Part shown: positions 23,588 to 32,766 of the stretch, in pieces
Numbering within the stretch: position 1 is the stretch's first letter
How the letters are laid out: each line of letters starts with the position of its first letter
Assembly (NCBI GenBank): GCA_944384895.1
Contig: CALWVB010000084.1
Coordinates: 1-37,414, forward strand
DNA length: 37,414 nt
Direction: 5' to 3'
Origin: an uncultured Clostridia bacterium
GTDB lineage: Bacteria; Bacillota; Clostridia; Oscillospirales; Acutalibacteraceae
Position numbers and translations under genes: made by a program
The notes under the pieces: generated by a model
The model's database searches: none
Told to the model about the DNA's origin: nothing
The model's input: only the letters and a program-made list of their open reading frames with translations

Positions 23588-25246
23588 TCAACAATGCGAT
23601 TTTGACAACATACTTTCCATCTTATATGTTGCGGCTTTATAATTTTCTTCCATAAATCTTGTCATATTAACACTATCAACTTTTTCTCTTACATAGTTAC
23701 TAAAAGGAGAAAGCACTCTATTAGTAAAATACTCTCTAAGAATCTTAAAAATATCTATATCCTGTTCGATTAAATACAAAAGCATCTCATACTCTTCAAT
23801 GCTGAGATTAAAATAATAGTGAACCAGTGCGCATTTCTTTTTTTCGCTTATCTCTTTATGAATTGTATTGTAGTAATTTGGTATAGCATTGATATTGTCT
23901 AATGTAACTGATATAACGAAAGCCTCTTCAACACCTGCGAACTCTTCTTTGTATTTATAAAATTCATTCAAACGTTTATCAGCCTGCAAAACAGGTTTTA
24001 CAAATAATTTTTCATTATTTCTCTCTATCTTTTCGTTCTTAGACATACAATCAACTAATACAGAAAACCCCTTTGCTTCTACAACCAATAAATTATTTTC
24101 TTTTCTTACATAAGCATCCGATGACTTTCGGTTATCTTTATTCACTTTATATTGGAATTCATTTATATATGTATAGGACTTACGACAGGCATCTTTAGTA
24201 GCATCCTGAATATATCGTTCGAATAAACGGCCGAAAAAGGCCATTGCACGTTCATCTTCTTGTGGATAGCAATCCCTAATGAGCCAAAAAATTTTTTCAA
24301 AGAATGCATTTATCAACGTAACATTAGAAATAGATATATAATTTGTTTGTCCGTCTGAAATAAAAGGAAAACTGTAGAATAATGTAAAGTCCCATTCGTC
24401 CATTTCGCTTTTTATTGCCCATTCTCTTAATTCACATGGTTTTTTCATTAAAATGTCTATTACTTTAGATATCTTCTCTTTTTCCTTTGCCTCTTTATAT
24501 ATCAGGTCAATATTTCTCCAGCATTTTGATGTCGATAAATAATTTTTATCTGAATAATAGTAATGTAATTCCCAAAATAGCAGTGAGCTGTATTCTGTTG
24601 GTGTAATGCAATATTTTGAAGTGAAATCTCCGTAGTAATTTCTATATTCAGATTGCACATCGTCTGAAAAATTATATGGACTACGGCTTAAACATTCCAT
24701 CATATAGTACATACGCAAAAACTCATTTGCAACATTTCTTTGATAATTCAAATGATACGTTGAATAAAGAAAGTGGTCTGTATCTATGCTCTCTCTATGC
24801 TTTTCTGAAATTTCATCAGCAACTAAAAGTTGCATCATAATTATATCCTTATAATCATCATTGGTTATTTCGTAATCTTGTTCTTTCAAAGATTCATAAT
24901 TGCCGTAAATAATTACTTTTTTTAGAAGAATTAATAGCATCTGCAAAGAAATGATATGTTGATTTTTTCTCATCATCATGTTTTCCATCATTTCCCTTGG
25001 AGACTCTGGTTTCATTCCGCAATAATCACGTTTCAAAATAATTTCAAAGGGGAATCTTACTTCCATTCCAAATATATTTATAGGTTCGCACTTGGCATCT
25101 TTAATTTGAATCAATTCACTAATAATTGATATTGTTTTATGCATATTTACATTTTTTATTTTATCTACAAGGTTTGGTTTTTCTCCGGGAAAAACATCGC
25201 TATATCGCAAAATCAATTGAGCATTTTTCATATCAACTGAATACAT
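23588..25246 (-). CDS. Putative PD-(D/E)XK nuclease of an uncharacterised cluster
   Basis: The protein has 552 aa. I do not recognise the family. Around residues 340-390 it reads FERYIQDATKDACRK, then FQYKVNKDNRKSSDAYV, then NNLLVVEAKG. This spacing (helix with Glu, SSDA, hydrophobic strand ending E-x-K) fits a PD-(D/E)XK nuclease core. The N-terminal 330 residues are helical and AT-rich in coding, with many Met and Tyr. The ATG at 25246 has AGGAGG. It is the last gene of a presumed operon of HNH, DUF262/HNH, small protein and this one, then a terminator. The AT-rich composition differs from the ICE backbone. The nuclease call is tentative. Confidence 0.5.
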   Translation of the reverse strand: MYSVDMKNAQLILRYSDVFPGEKPNLVDKIKNVNMHKTISIISELIQIKDAKCEPINIFGMEVRFPFEIILKRDYCGMKPESPREMMENMMMRKNQHIISLQMLLILLKKVIIYGNYESLKEQDYEITNDDYKDIIMMQLLVADEISEKHRESIDTDHFLYSTYHLNYQRNVANEFLRMYYMMECLSRSPYNFSDDVQSEYRNYYGDFTSKYCITPTEYSSLLFWELHYYYSDKNYLSTSKCWRNIDLIYKEAKEKEKISKVIDILMKKPCELREWAIKSEMDEWDFTLFYSFPFISDGQTNYISISNVTLINAFFEKIFWLIRDCYPQEDERAMAFFGRLFERYIQDATKDACRKSYTYINEFQYKVNKDNRKSSDAYVRKENNLLVVEAKGFSVLVDCMSKNEKIERNNEKLFVKPVLQADKRLNEFYKYKEEFAGVEEAFVISVTLDNINAIPNYYNTIHKEISEKKKCALVHYYFNLSIEEYEMLLYLIEQDIDIFKILREYFTNRVLSPFSNYVREKVDSVNMTRFMEENYKAATYKMESMLSKSHC

Positions 25247-25350
25247 TATATACCTCCTAGCTACATTGGTTTCAACAGAAACTACTTACACATCAGAACA
25301 TTTTATAAAAATAATTTATTCCAACTACTTGGATTTATAAACTGTCAATA

Positions 25351-25599
25351 CTATTCACCTTTATGATGCTCAATGAACATCTTTGCTTCACTCAATCGCA
25401 AGTCCCAATACTTTTGTAGCATCTCAATTATTTTATTTTCCTCAATATTAAGTTCTAGCATTACAGAAGTAGCATTTTCAATTCCCATTACTCGCTCTTC
25501 AAAAGCTGCCTCATCTAAATGGCTTTGGAAAGATGCTCTAACACCATCTAACAATTCTTGTCCAAAACCAGAAAATGTATTTCTAAATTTATTTGCCAT
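25351..25599 (-). CDS. Small helical protein, function unknown
   Basis: The protein has 82 aa starting at MANKFRNTFSGFGQELL (25599), with GGGAGG 6-8 bp upstream; the frame from 25623 lies before this site. It is helical, acidic and without Cys, and I recognise no family. It lies 37 bp after the DUF262 gene and 104 bp before the PD-(D/E)XK-like gene. It could be an accessory, inhibitor or immunity protein of the nucleases. Confidence 0.55.
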   Translation of the reverse strand: MANKFRNTFSGFGQELLDGVRASFQSHLDEAAFEERVMGIENATSVMLELNIEENKIIEMLQKYWDLRLSEAKMFIEHHKGE

Positions 25600-25636
25600 A
25601 ACAATCCTCCCATTCATAAACATAAGCTATTTCTAA

Positions 25637-27328
25637 TTATCCCAATAACTGACGGATTTTTATAGTTAACAGTTCTTTACGCTTTTCATAAAATTGGTCG
25701 AAATTTTCTAATTCTAGAGAAACACCGACCGGAATGAGAGCCTCTTTGTGGAACAGAGCCTTTTGTTCATCACTCATGTCATTATAGTAGTCCACAAGAC
25801 GCATCGCATTCTTACTGCCGTTACTTCTGCCTTCAAGCAATTGCAGATTCGGTAGCCTGTTTCTGTTTCTTCGCCATCTGCGCCAATCATCCATAGAAAC
25901 AGAAATTGGCTTTGTGCTGTCAAATCTGTCATAAGGATGCAGATGATCCTGTTCATACTTGAATTTCTTACTAATCCAATCAAGACCAAGGAAGTACAAT
26001 GCCTCTCCGGCAACACGGCTACCTTTTTCAGAATTTATAATATCATCAATTTTACCATCCGTCACACGAAGTTCATTCATCTGTTCTAACATATCAATCG
26101 TAATTTCATAATCATTATTATTGATATTGCTTTTCATCTGCTGCAATTTGCTCGTTGTTCCAGATTGGAAATAAGTGAACAGAACAGCCCTAATCAAATA
26201 AGCTTTGATGCCATCCAGATTGTTTGCGTAGTCTGAGTTGTAATACATAAAGTAAATAATAGGCAAAAGCACATTCCAGCTGCTTGCAAAACGACTAACT
26301 TCGATTTTCATATCTTTAAGCACAGATTCCAGACTCTTCAGAGCTTTCTTGAAATCCTGCCAGTTATTCTTCAAGTCCTCTGCAATCTGCTTGTTGATAT
26401 TTGACTTAACAACATCACCATAAAGCATTAGGGCAGAGCGAACTATAAAATCAGAGCCGAATCCTGCATAGGAATCCACAAGCAATCTACCAAACTCTGT
26501 TTTTGCATTGGGCCAATATGCCTCCAAAATAGACATCGTAATTTCGTGTTTTTTCAATGCCTTACCGCCACTATTAAAACGAACAAACATTTCCAGTGCG
26601 TCGTCCTGTTTCATATCTTGAATTTCCGTATAGCGAATTAGCTTTTCTACAAAAATCTTGTTATACAGTTTATTCAGAATATCACGGGCATAGTCTTTGC
26701 TGTCAGCCGGAACATTGGCAATGGCAGATTCTATAGCTTGTTTTCTTGTATTGTCATTTTTGAATTTATCACTGAGAATTTCTCTGATTTCAAACTGTGT
26801 AGGACTCAGTTTTCCAACCTTCTCAGTAAACTTAATGTCATATTTTTTACTGTTATATTCTTCCTCGTCAACAGTCAATTTGTGTTTGTTGAGTTCTATG
26901 AGCAATTTTACAACAGTACCGCCTACAGTTTTTTTCCTTGCGTGTTTTTGTCGTATAAAGGCATGTCCGAAAAGGGATAAAAATAGGGATGTTAATCTCT
27001 GTTGCCCATCCAAGACTGCCGTATCTGTAATCTTAACATCAATATTGCTTAATTCATAATTTACACTGTCTGCCTGTTTTCTGCTATCAAAGGTAACTTG
27101 AGACAAGAAATTGCAGAAATAAGTATCCCAACTTACATTATCATCGTCTACATGCCAAAACAAAAATGTTGAAATAGGGTAATCCAAAAGAATGGAGTCC
27201 CAAAGTTTTTCAATTTGCTCCATACTCCACACATACTGCCTTTGAAATGCGGGCATGACATATTTTCCTTCTTTAATATGCTCAAGAGCTTCATAAATCG
27301 TTATGCTGTTATCTATAAGTATGCTCAT
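25637..27328 (-). CDS. DUF262-DUF1524 (GmrSD-like) HNH protein
   Basis: The protein has 563 aa. The N-terminal DUF262 (ParB/Srx-like NTPase fold) shows VMPAFQRQYVW (24-34) and the signature VLDGQQRLTSLF (105-116). The C-terminal DUF1524 HNH region has YEQDHLHPYDRF (about 458-470) and NRLPNLQLLEGRSNGSKN (about 490-507), keeping the D-H, N and K/N positions of the family. GmrSD and BrxU-type proteins use such a pair for type IV restriction of modified phage DNA. Here both halves are in one protein. It begins 15 bp after the HNH gene, so they are one unit. The family call is firm and the defence role likely. Confidence 0.85.
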   Translation of the reverse strand: MSILIDNSITIYEALEHIKEGKYVMPAFQRQYVWSMEQIEKLWDSILLDYPISTFLFWHVDDDNVSWDTYFCNFLSQVTFDSRKQADSVNYELSNIDVKITDTAVLDGQQRLTSLFLSLFGHAFIRQKHARKKTVGGTVVKLLIELNKHKLTVDEEEYNSKKYDIKFTEKVGKLSPTQFEIREILSDKFKNDNTRKQAIESAIANVPADSKDYARDILNKLYNKIFVEKLIRYTEIQDMKQDDALEMFVRFNSGGKALKKHEITMSILEAYWPNAKTEFGRLLVDSYAGFGSDFIVRSALMLYGDVVKSNINKQIAEDLKNNWQDFKKALKSLESVLKDMKIEVSRFASSWNVLLPIIYFMYYNSDYANNLDGIKAYLIRAVLFTYFQSGTTSKLQQMKSNINNNDYEITIDMLEQMNELRVTDGKIDDIINSEKGSRVAGEALYFLGLDWISKKFKYEQDHLHPYDRFDSTKPISVSMDDWRRWRRNRNRLPNLQLLEGRSNGSKNAMRLVDYYNDMSDEQKALFHKEALIPVGVSLELENFDQFYEKRKELLTIKIRQLLG

Positions 27329-27343
27329 TTACAAACCTCCAAA

Positions 27344-28096
27344 TCAATAAGAGCTTCGATACAATGTACTTGTTTTGCTACTATCTGACTTTTTTAAATT
27401 ACATTCTTTACAAGATAACTGAATGTTGCACACATCATTTATTCCTCCATCATGTAATGGAACAATATGGTCAAACTGCTTTTCGTTGTCTTCCAATAGT
27501 GTGTACAGTCCTGTTAAATCTTTTTTACAGAAAACGCAGCAACCTTTGTCTCTAAATAAAACCGCACGTTTAACCCACTCTGGAATATAAACTCGTGTTC
27601 TCGGATTATCTTCAAATGCTACAGCCTGTTGCTCGTTAAATCTAAGTAAAAAATCTCTATTTTGAAACAAAATATATTCTACTTCTGTAGCAATATCATA
27701 AATTACACTATAAAACAATCCATCTTCATACTTATTTATGTACTCCAAATAGTTGTTGTATGTTTCTAAGTAATCATCCTCGTCAAATTTAAACTCATTC
27801 TCAGTAGAAATCACTATTTGCTTATATTTTGTTATTGCTTGGTTAATCCAGCTGATTGGATTAAAATCATAAGCTTGGTCATTGGAAATAAGGCTTGCTT
27901 GCTCATAAAAAACTCTATCAACTAGCCATGAACAATATTCTCTTAGCACAGAAATCCTAGGAAATTCTTCTGGTTCAATCTGAAACTGCTGTTCTGTAAA
28001 TTCTGCATTGGTAGATGCATACTCAAACTTTCCCATACTTTCATTAGCTAAATGACAAAAATAATATACATTAAAATATTTCATATCTATCATCAT
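27344..28096 (-). CDS. HNH endonuclease-like protein
   Basis: The protein has 250 aa. The first 170 residues are a helical, Tyr/Phe-rich domain with no known motif (YFNVYYFCHLANESMGKF...). The C-terminal HNH domain (about 178-240) has two CxxC pairs (CVFC, CKEC) around FDHIVPLHDGGINDVCNIQL, with D-H, N and H/N positions intact, so it looks catalytically competent. The start at 28096 has GAGGGG. It is the first gene of the cluster and is followed 15 bp later by the DUF262 gene. A companion nuclease or sensor role in the same defence system is inferred. Confidence 0.8.
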   Translation of the reverse strand: MMIDMKYFNVYYFCHLANESMGKFEYASTNAEFTEQQFQIEPEEFPRISVLREYCSWLVDRVFYEQASLISNDQAYDFNPISWINQAITKYKQIVISTENEFKFDEDDYLETYNNYLEYINKYEDGLFYSVIYDIATEVEYILFQNRDFLLRFNEQQAVAFEDNPRTRVYIPEWVKRAVLFRDKGCCVFCKKDLTGLYTLLEDNEKQFDHIVPLHDGGINDVCNIQLSCKECNLKKSDSSKTSTLYRSSY

Positions 28097-28314
28097 AATA
28101 ATTACCCCTCAATAATGCAGAAACTTTTTTATTATTAAAAATGTTTTTTAGCGTTGTTAATATTTACTACGATATAAAAACACATAAAATATTCCATAAC
28201 CACTTGTATTTATCGCACTCATTTTCGTTTGTTTGTATTTTAAACAGAAAATGATTTCTATTTATGCTTTGCCCAAAATGATACTTTATAAATTTCTCAA
28301 GAACTCATCTCTAA

Positions 28315-28524
28315 TTAATATCTTTTTATATAAGTAAATTCGATATCATATCCTAAAGCTTCAAGCATTTGCACAAATGTCTTATTTACTACACCATTTT
28401 GTTTTTTTATTATGCGGTTTACATACTGACTCGTAGTACCAATTTCTTCTGCAAGCTTAGCCTGTGTAATTCCGTTTTCTATACATTTTACTTTTATATC
28501 TACTTCTATATTGTTTCTAATCAT
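28315..28524 (-). CDS. Small Xre-type helix-turn-helix protein
   Basis: The protein has 69 aa starting at MIRNNIEVDIKVKC (28524), with GGGGTGA 7-10 bp upstream. An Xre HTH fills it: GITQAKLAEEIGTTSQYVNR. It ends soon after the domain, in LGYDIEFTYIKRY. It may repress the nuclease cluster downstream (the gap 28097-28314 is AT-rich, with no other gene seen) or be an antitoxin-like orphan. The 109 bp upstream of it contain nothing I can name except a terminator of the next gene. Confidence 0.7.
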   Translation of the reverse strand: MIRNNIEVDIKVKCIENGITQAKLAEEIGTTSQYVNRIIKKQNGVVNKTFVQMLEALGYDIEFTYIKRY

Positions 28525-28680
28525 ACATTCGTCACCCCATCGGATAGAGTTATAACTTCTAATACAAATAAGATAATTTATTATACTATATAATATATAA
28601 AATCGCAATATTTGAATATTGAATTATAAACAACTATAGCTGAAGATATCATTTATCCATATTATAACTGTAAGATATTA

Positions 28681-28719
28681 AAAACACCTCTGACCATGAA
28701 TGTATCAGAGGTGTTTTTT
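28681..28719 (-). terminator. Terminator of the SLOG gene
   Basis: AAAACACCTCTGA (28681-28693) pairs with TCAGAGGTGTTTT (28705-28717) around an 11-nt loop. T-runs stand on both sides, and it abuts the SLOG stop codon (28718-28720). Confidence 0.88.
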
Positions 28720-29185
28720 ATGCCAAATTTATTATTTGCAATCTTTTTTTCTGAGCGTAATCAGTCGTATATGCCGTTCCTCCTGTTTTCTTTGTACAAT
28801 AACAAATGCACACTGAACTGCTATCTACAAGGTATCGATTTCTTTTATGCATACAGCCACGAAAATAATTTTGAGAAGTATACACCACACTATCTGCTTT
28901 TCTCTTTATGCTCTCATAAACCATTTTATCTTCTTTGCTCCACTTATTGGCTTGTGAAATGCAAGGCAAAACCAGTATCAATTTTATCTGCGGATAATTT
29001 TTTTGCAGTTCTAATATAGTTTGTTCTGCAAGCGTATCAAAACCCAAAGCACCACCTGTTACGAAATAGCAATAACCTTCAGCAATTAGCTTGATAATAG
29101 TACATTTCAACTTATGTTTAATAACCAAACTTTTAACACCGGAAATATCCCTGTGTCCTGTAAAGCAAACAGTTTTTTCTTTCAT
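28718..29185 (-). CDS. SLOG-family (DUF1273/YpsA-like) nucleotide-binding protein
   Basis: The protein has 155 aa starting at MKEKTVCFTGHRD (29185), with GGTGA upstream. SLOG signs are CFTGHRDI at the N-terminus, FVTGGALGFDTLAEQ (about 44-58, nucleotide-binding Gly loop) and KTGGTAYTTDYAQKK near the end. SLOG proteins bind nucleotide-type ligands and turn up in phage defence and stress systems as sensors, but this branch has no firm function. It is transcribed divergently from the Xre gene at 29322, and the two share a 136-bp control region. Confidence 0.8.
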   Translation of the reverse strand: MKEKTVCFTGHRDISGVKSLVIKHKLKCTIIKLIAEGYCYFVTGGALGFDTLAEQTILELQKNYPQIKLILVLPCISQANKWSKEDKMVYESIKRKADSVVYTSQNYFRGCMHKRNRYLVDSSSVCICYCTKKTGGTAYTTDYAQKKRLQIINLA

Positions 29186-29321
29186 CCAGTCACCATCCAA
29201 ATACTAAAAGTACTAATTATATTTATTTAATATCTATAGTATATCAAACTCAACATTAAATATCAATAGTCTGTGGAATAGTACAAATAATACTTATAGA
29301 CTATATTTGGAGGTTGGAATT
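29186..29321. promoter_or_regulatory. Divergent control region with inverted repeat
   Basis: ATAGTCT (29266-29272) and AGACTAT (29298-29304) are inverted 25 bp apart, and a smaller AGTA/TACT pair lies between them (29279-29294). The layout resembles operators of Xre/C-protein regulators. The plus-strand gene has TGGAGG near 29309. The sites probably bind the Xre protein at 29322, which would control itself and the SLOG gene. Confidence 0.5.
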
Positions 29322-29654
29322 ATGAGTGAAATATCAAAAATTATTGGACAACGTATCCGTAATTATAGAACTAGCAAAGGATTTAGTCAGGAAAAACTTG
29401 CAGAATTATCCGGTTGTCATCCAACTTACATTGGACAAGTAGAACGAGGAGAGAAAAATGCTACATTGGAAAGCATCGAGAAGATTTCAATAGCAATGGG
29501 GATTTCACTTTCTCAGTTGTTTGAAAAATTAGGTGATAACGAATCAGAAAATTTTCCTTTAAAATGCTATGAATTCATTGCATCAAAGAGCAAAATTGAG
29601 CAAGAACAACTTTATAAAATGTTAGTTGAATTGGACAAATATAAAAATCAATAG
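29322..29654 (+). CDS. Xre-family transcription regulator
   Basis: The protein has 110 aa starting at MSEISKIIGQRIRNYRTSKG (29322); TGGAGG lies 8-12 bp upstream, and the ATG at 29307 lies before it. The Xre/Cro-type HTH is FSQEKLAELSGCHPTYIGQVERGEKNATL (about 18-46, quoted in parts: FSQEKLAEL, HPTYIGQVERG). A short C-terminal helix may dimerise. It resembles ICE or restriction-type controller proteins. It faces the SLOG gene and lies at the border of cargo and conjugation module. A terminator follows. Confidence 0.82.
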   Translation: MSEISKIIGQRIRNYRTSKGFSQEKLAELSGCHPTYIGQVERGEKNATLESIEKISIAMGISLSQLFEKLGDNESENFPLKCYEFIASKSKIEQEQLYKMLVELDKYKNQ

Positions 29655-29661
29655 TATGTAC

Positions 29662-29695
29662 AAGATGCTGCCCGCAAAGGAGTAGCATCTTTTTT
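29662..29695 (+). terminator. Terminator of the Xre gene
   Basis: AAGATGCT (29662-29669) pairs with AGCATCTT (29684-29691), followed by TTTT. It lies between the Xre gene and the convergent CHAP gene. Confidence 0.8.
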
Positions 29696-29713
29696 GTTAT
29701 ATCTCTTAATAAT

Positions 29714-31423
29714 CTAATATTGTGGAATACCATATCCGTAGATAACAGAACTTCCAACAGAATATGTTCTTGTTCTGCAAGCGTCTCCGGAATTTCCTTC
29801 GACTGTATAAACTGTTCCGTTCTCACACTTCTGAACAATACCGGTATGGTCAGTAACACCGTCGCCTTCCCAGTCAAAGAAGATAATTGTGCCGGGTGCA
29901 GGTTCATAGTTCCTGTCTGCCCATTGTCCTCGGTCTTTGAACCATTGTGAGCCATTAACGCAGCCCGCATATTTCGGAATTATGCCTGCGTCAATATATC
30001 CGCACTCATTTGCACACCAAGAGACAAAACAAGCACACCATTCAACACGGGAATCAAAGCCATACCACGACCAGTACGGCTGACCTCCTACATTTCCGAC
30101 CTGTGACAATGCTACGGTTACAATCTGACCGTCGCTATATCCGATACCATATAGAACTTGCGACCATAACTGATTGTTTTCATCCTTCAGTAGTTCCGTA
30201 AGATAATCTTTTTGTTCTTGATTAAACCCATACATAGCCGCCATCTCATCAACGGTTTTATGAGATACTGTTATATATAAAAATGTCTCAGTGACTGTGG
30301 TTTCGGTCTCAACGATATTGCCGTGACCGTCGTCGCTTTCTTCAATTTCCGTATGAGTTTTTGTTTCAGTACTGGAGGAAATCTCATTCATTTCCCAAAA
30401 TATATCTGTTAGAAGTTGCTTCTTGGTATCATCCACAGTGGCAACCTCCATCGGGTTGTCCGGGTCGGTATTCACCTTAACAGAATACACCGCAAGAACA
30501 TCTTTCCAAACAGCTCTGCTTCCGCTCATTTCAAGTACATCATAGCTGACAGAATTCTTTTCTTCTTCCAATCGGTCATCGTATTCCTGATTGATTTCTT
30601 GAACAACCGTCTGCATTGACATTCCTGTCTCGGAATCCTCTCCGGAGAAGAATATTCCGAACACGGAGCCTGCAATCAAACCAACAAGGCAGAGAACAAT
30701 AATTATAACAACTGCAATCCAACCACCCGCAATAATAGCGGCAATTAAGCCTTTTACCGCTAATATAATCGCCTTAATGGTCGCAATCGTCGCCTTTGCA
30801 GCTGCCTTAGCAGTAGCTGCTGTGGCTTTTGCGGTTGCTTTTGCTGCCTGAGCCGCTTTCTGCGAAGCCTTTACAGTTGCTTGTGCGGTTTTCTGTGCTG
30901 CTTTGGCTGTCTGTTGACTTGTCTTAATCGCTGTCTTGGCTGTTTGCTCGGCTGTCTTAACAGATTTCTGAGCAGTCTTAGCAGTTTCTTTTCCTGCAAG
31001 TTTAATGGTTTTCTTTCCTAAAGAAGTAGCAGACTGCCTTATAGTTTTTTCCGCTTTATCAACGGTTTTTATAGCGGAATTGGTGTTTTGTGATGCCTGC
31101 TTTCTCAAAAACCTTTCAGCACGCTGTCTCTTAAAACGCTGTACTCCGTCATTTACAGCGCGAATATTATTCTTAGTGGTTTTGACACTTTTACTACCAG
31201 CTTTATCAAAAGCATAAGCACCGTCGTGAACAATCTCATCCGTACCGCATTCAAGCTTTTCTGAAGCATATTCTTCCGCAGAATTAGTGTTGGCATTTAC
31301 CGAATGTTCTGCTTTATTTTTTGTCGCAATATAGGACTGCTTCATACGCTGTGTTACGATTGCAGCTTTATCAAGCGTTTTGATTACACCTTTATTGCTG
31401 CCTTTTGTTTTTATATCTGGCAC
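29714..31423 (-). CDS. CHAP-domain cell-wall hydrolase of the conjugation module
   Basis: It should locally open peptidoglycan for DNA transfer, like Tn916 Orf14/VirB1-type proteins. It has 569 aa. A basic Lys/Ala-rich coiled region (about 80-205, many KTAQKTAKA-like units) is followed by a membrane segment (about 205-257) and an extracellular linker. The C-terminal CHAP domain (about 440-569) has the Cys in VEWCACFVSWC and His in DHTGIVQK. The start is GTG at 31423 with AGGAGG, so the first residue is read as Met from GTG. It is the most downstream gene of the transfer operon in this window. Confidence 0.85.
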   Translation of the reverse strand: MPDIKTKGSNKGVIKTLDKAAIVTQRMKQSYIATKNKAEHSVNANTNSAEEYASEKLECGTDEIVHDGAYAFDKAGSKSVKTTKNNIRAVNDGVQRFKRQRAERFLRKQASQNTNSAIKTVDKAEKTIRQSATSLGKKTIKLAGKETAKTAQKSVKTAEQTAKTAIKTSQQTAKAAQKTAQATVKASQKAAQAAKATAKATAATAKAAAKATIATIKAIILAVKGLIAAIIAGGWIAVVIIIVLCLVGLIAGSVFGIFFSGEDSETGMSMQTVVQEINQEYDDRLEEEKNSVSYDVLEMSGSRAVWKDVLAVYSVKVNTDPDNPMEVATVDDTKKQLLTDIFWEMNEISSSTETKTHTEIEESDDGHGNIVETETTVTETFLYITVSHKTVDEMAAMYGFNQEQKDYLTELLKDENNQLWSQVLYGIGYSDGQIVTVALSQVGNVGGQPYWSWYGFDSRVEWCACFVSWCANECGYIDAGIIPKYAGCVNGSQWFKDRGQWADRNYEPAPGTIIFFDWEGDGVTDHTGIVQKCENGTVYTVEGNSGDACRTRTYSVGSSVIYGYGIPQY

Positions 31424-31438
31424 TACAATCCCTCCTTC

Positions 31439-31933
31439 CTATACCGGCTGAATAACTCTCTTGAACTTTGTATCACTTTCATCAATAAATTTGTTAATCA
31501 GCCTGCTTTCTGCTTTGGTTTCGGGATATGCTGTGATGGTAATAGTTTTGGAGTTCCAATTCAGAGTGTAACTGTCTGCCGCAACATTGGTGATATGGTG
31601 CTGTGCTAAAAAATCTCTTAACCTTTTCATCTCGTCAAGGTTATCGGACATAATAACATTGACATAGGTTCTGTCTTTAGACAGCTTTTCATTAAAAAAA
31701 CAGGCAAGAGAGCAGCCAACGCCACCGGCAACTGCAACAACAAGCATTGCAAGTTCATTTTCCGCAGACACAACTCTCTTTGTTATCCAAAAATAAATGA
31801 AGTCGGATAAGACTACTGCACATCCTGCAAGTATCCACCGACTTCGTTGTATCATTATAGTTTTCGTTGTACTCAGTGCGTTGTCCATAACCTTTGCACC
31901 GAACAACACAGCTAAGTAAATAATACTACTCAT
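31439..31933 (-). CDS. Membrane protein, DUF5698/UPF0316-like
   Basis: The protein has 164 aa. Three hydrophobic segments (about 3-20, 33-52, 60-82) come first. A soluble part follows, YVNVIMSDNLDEMKRLRDFL and a mixed alpha/beta end. The soluble part resembles the DUF2179/UPF0316 kind. It starts at 31933 with GGAGGTG and lies between sortase and CHAP genes; it may be a small transfer-apparatus protein. Function unknown. Confidence 0.6.
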   Translation of the reverse strand: MSSIIYLAVLFGAKVMDNALSTTKTIMIQRSRWILAGCAVVLSDFIYFWITKRVVSAENELAMLVVAVAGGVGCSLACFFNEKLSKDRTYVNVIMSDNLDEMKRLRDFLAQHHITNVAADSYTLNWNSKTITITAYPETKAESRLINKFIDESDTKFKRVIQPV

Positions 31934-31958
31934 ACACGATTTACACCTCCCGTTTTGA

Positions 31959-32729
31959 TTATTCTGTAATAAGCTTTGCTACAACAACGAGTCTGCCGTT
32001 TGTGCGTGAATACTCGCAGGTAGAGAGTGTTATGAGCTTATCTCCGTATTCTGCGGTAATACCGGTATCATAGAGAGACAACTCCTTGCATTTATCAACA
32101 TAAGCGGTAAACTCATCAGGATTTTGTGCATTGACAAAACGATAGTATTTGAAACTGTCCAGACTGTCCGTATACACAACCGTTTTAAACACAGCGATCA
32201 CCTCATAGTTCTGTCGCTGTGTGAGCGTGTCAAAAGCAATAGTCTTATGCTTTTCCCAAAAGCTCTTATCTGCGTATTTCATCAATCCGGCAAACATAGC
32301 TCCATCGTTCATATGATGACCATAGATTACAATGTTGTCGCTCGGCAATTCCAAATCACAGTTTTCCTGAACATAAGGACAGCCGTAGTCGGTGTATGAC
32401 TTGTCGAAGCTGTGTTTTAAATAGAAATTAGGGTTACCCTTTGACTGCATTACCGGATAATTGATTTTTGTACCATCAACCTTTATCCATCCGACCATAT
32501 CATTGTTTTGCATATAAAGTTCCTGATACTCAGGGATAAAGGTTTCATCTTCTGAATACTTTATAGGCTCCTGTGTTTCATCCGGCTGTGTTTCCACAAT
32601 TTCAACCAGATTATCATAGAGTTTTGCCTGCTTTGCAGAGTCGAGATTATGCTTGATTAAAAAGCCAACGCTTACGGCAAATACAATACTCAAAGCACAT
32701 ATAACTACAATATAGATTTTGTCTTTCAT
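31959..32729 (-). CDS. Class B sortase
   Basis: A membrane-anchored transpeptidase (256 aa from MKDKIYIVVICAL at 32729, with AAAGGA 8 bp upstream). One N-terminal membrane helix (about 4-25) is followed by a sortase B domain. The catalytic His is in IVIYGHHMNDGAMF (about 137), Cys in LSTCEYSRTNGRLVVV (about 237), and the Arg seven residues later (TNGR). In Tn1549-like ICEs it may anchor an element-encoded surface protein to the wall during mating. Its substrate is not in this window. It lies between virB4 and the DUF gene. Confidence 0.9.
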   Translation of the reverse strand: MKDKIYIVVICALSIVFAVSVGFLIKHNLDSAKQAKLYDNLVEIVETQPDETQEPIKYSEDETFIPEYQELYMQNNDMVGWIKVDGTKINYPVMQSKGNPNFYLKHSFDKSYTDYGCPYVQENCDLELPSDNIVIYGHHMNDGAMFAGLMKYADKSFWEKHKTIAFDTLTQRQNYEVIAVFKTVVYTDSLDSFKYYRFVNAQNPDEFTAYVDKCKELSLYDTGITAEYGDKLITLSTCEYSRTNGRLVVVAKLITE

Positions 32730-32766
32730 AAGTTTATCCTTTCTCATCAAATGAAAAGGGCAAGGG

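Noticed and set aside
29575..29970. 131-codon minus-strand frame overlapping the CHAP gene end and the Xre gene
   Set aside because: It overlaps two well-supported genes and a terminator and has no family features.
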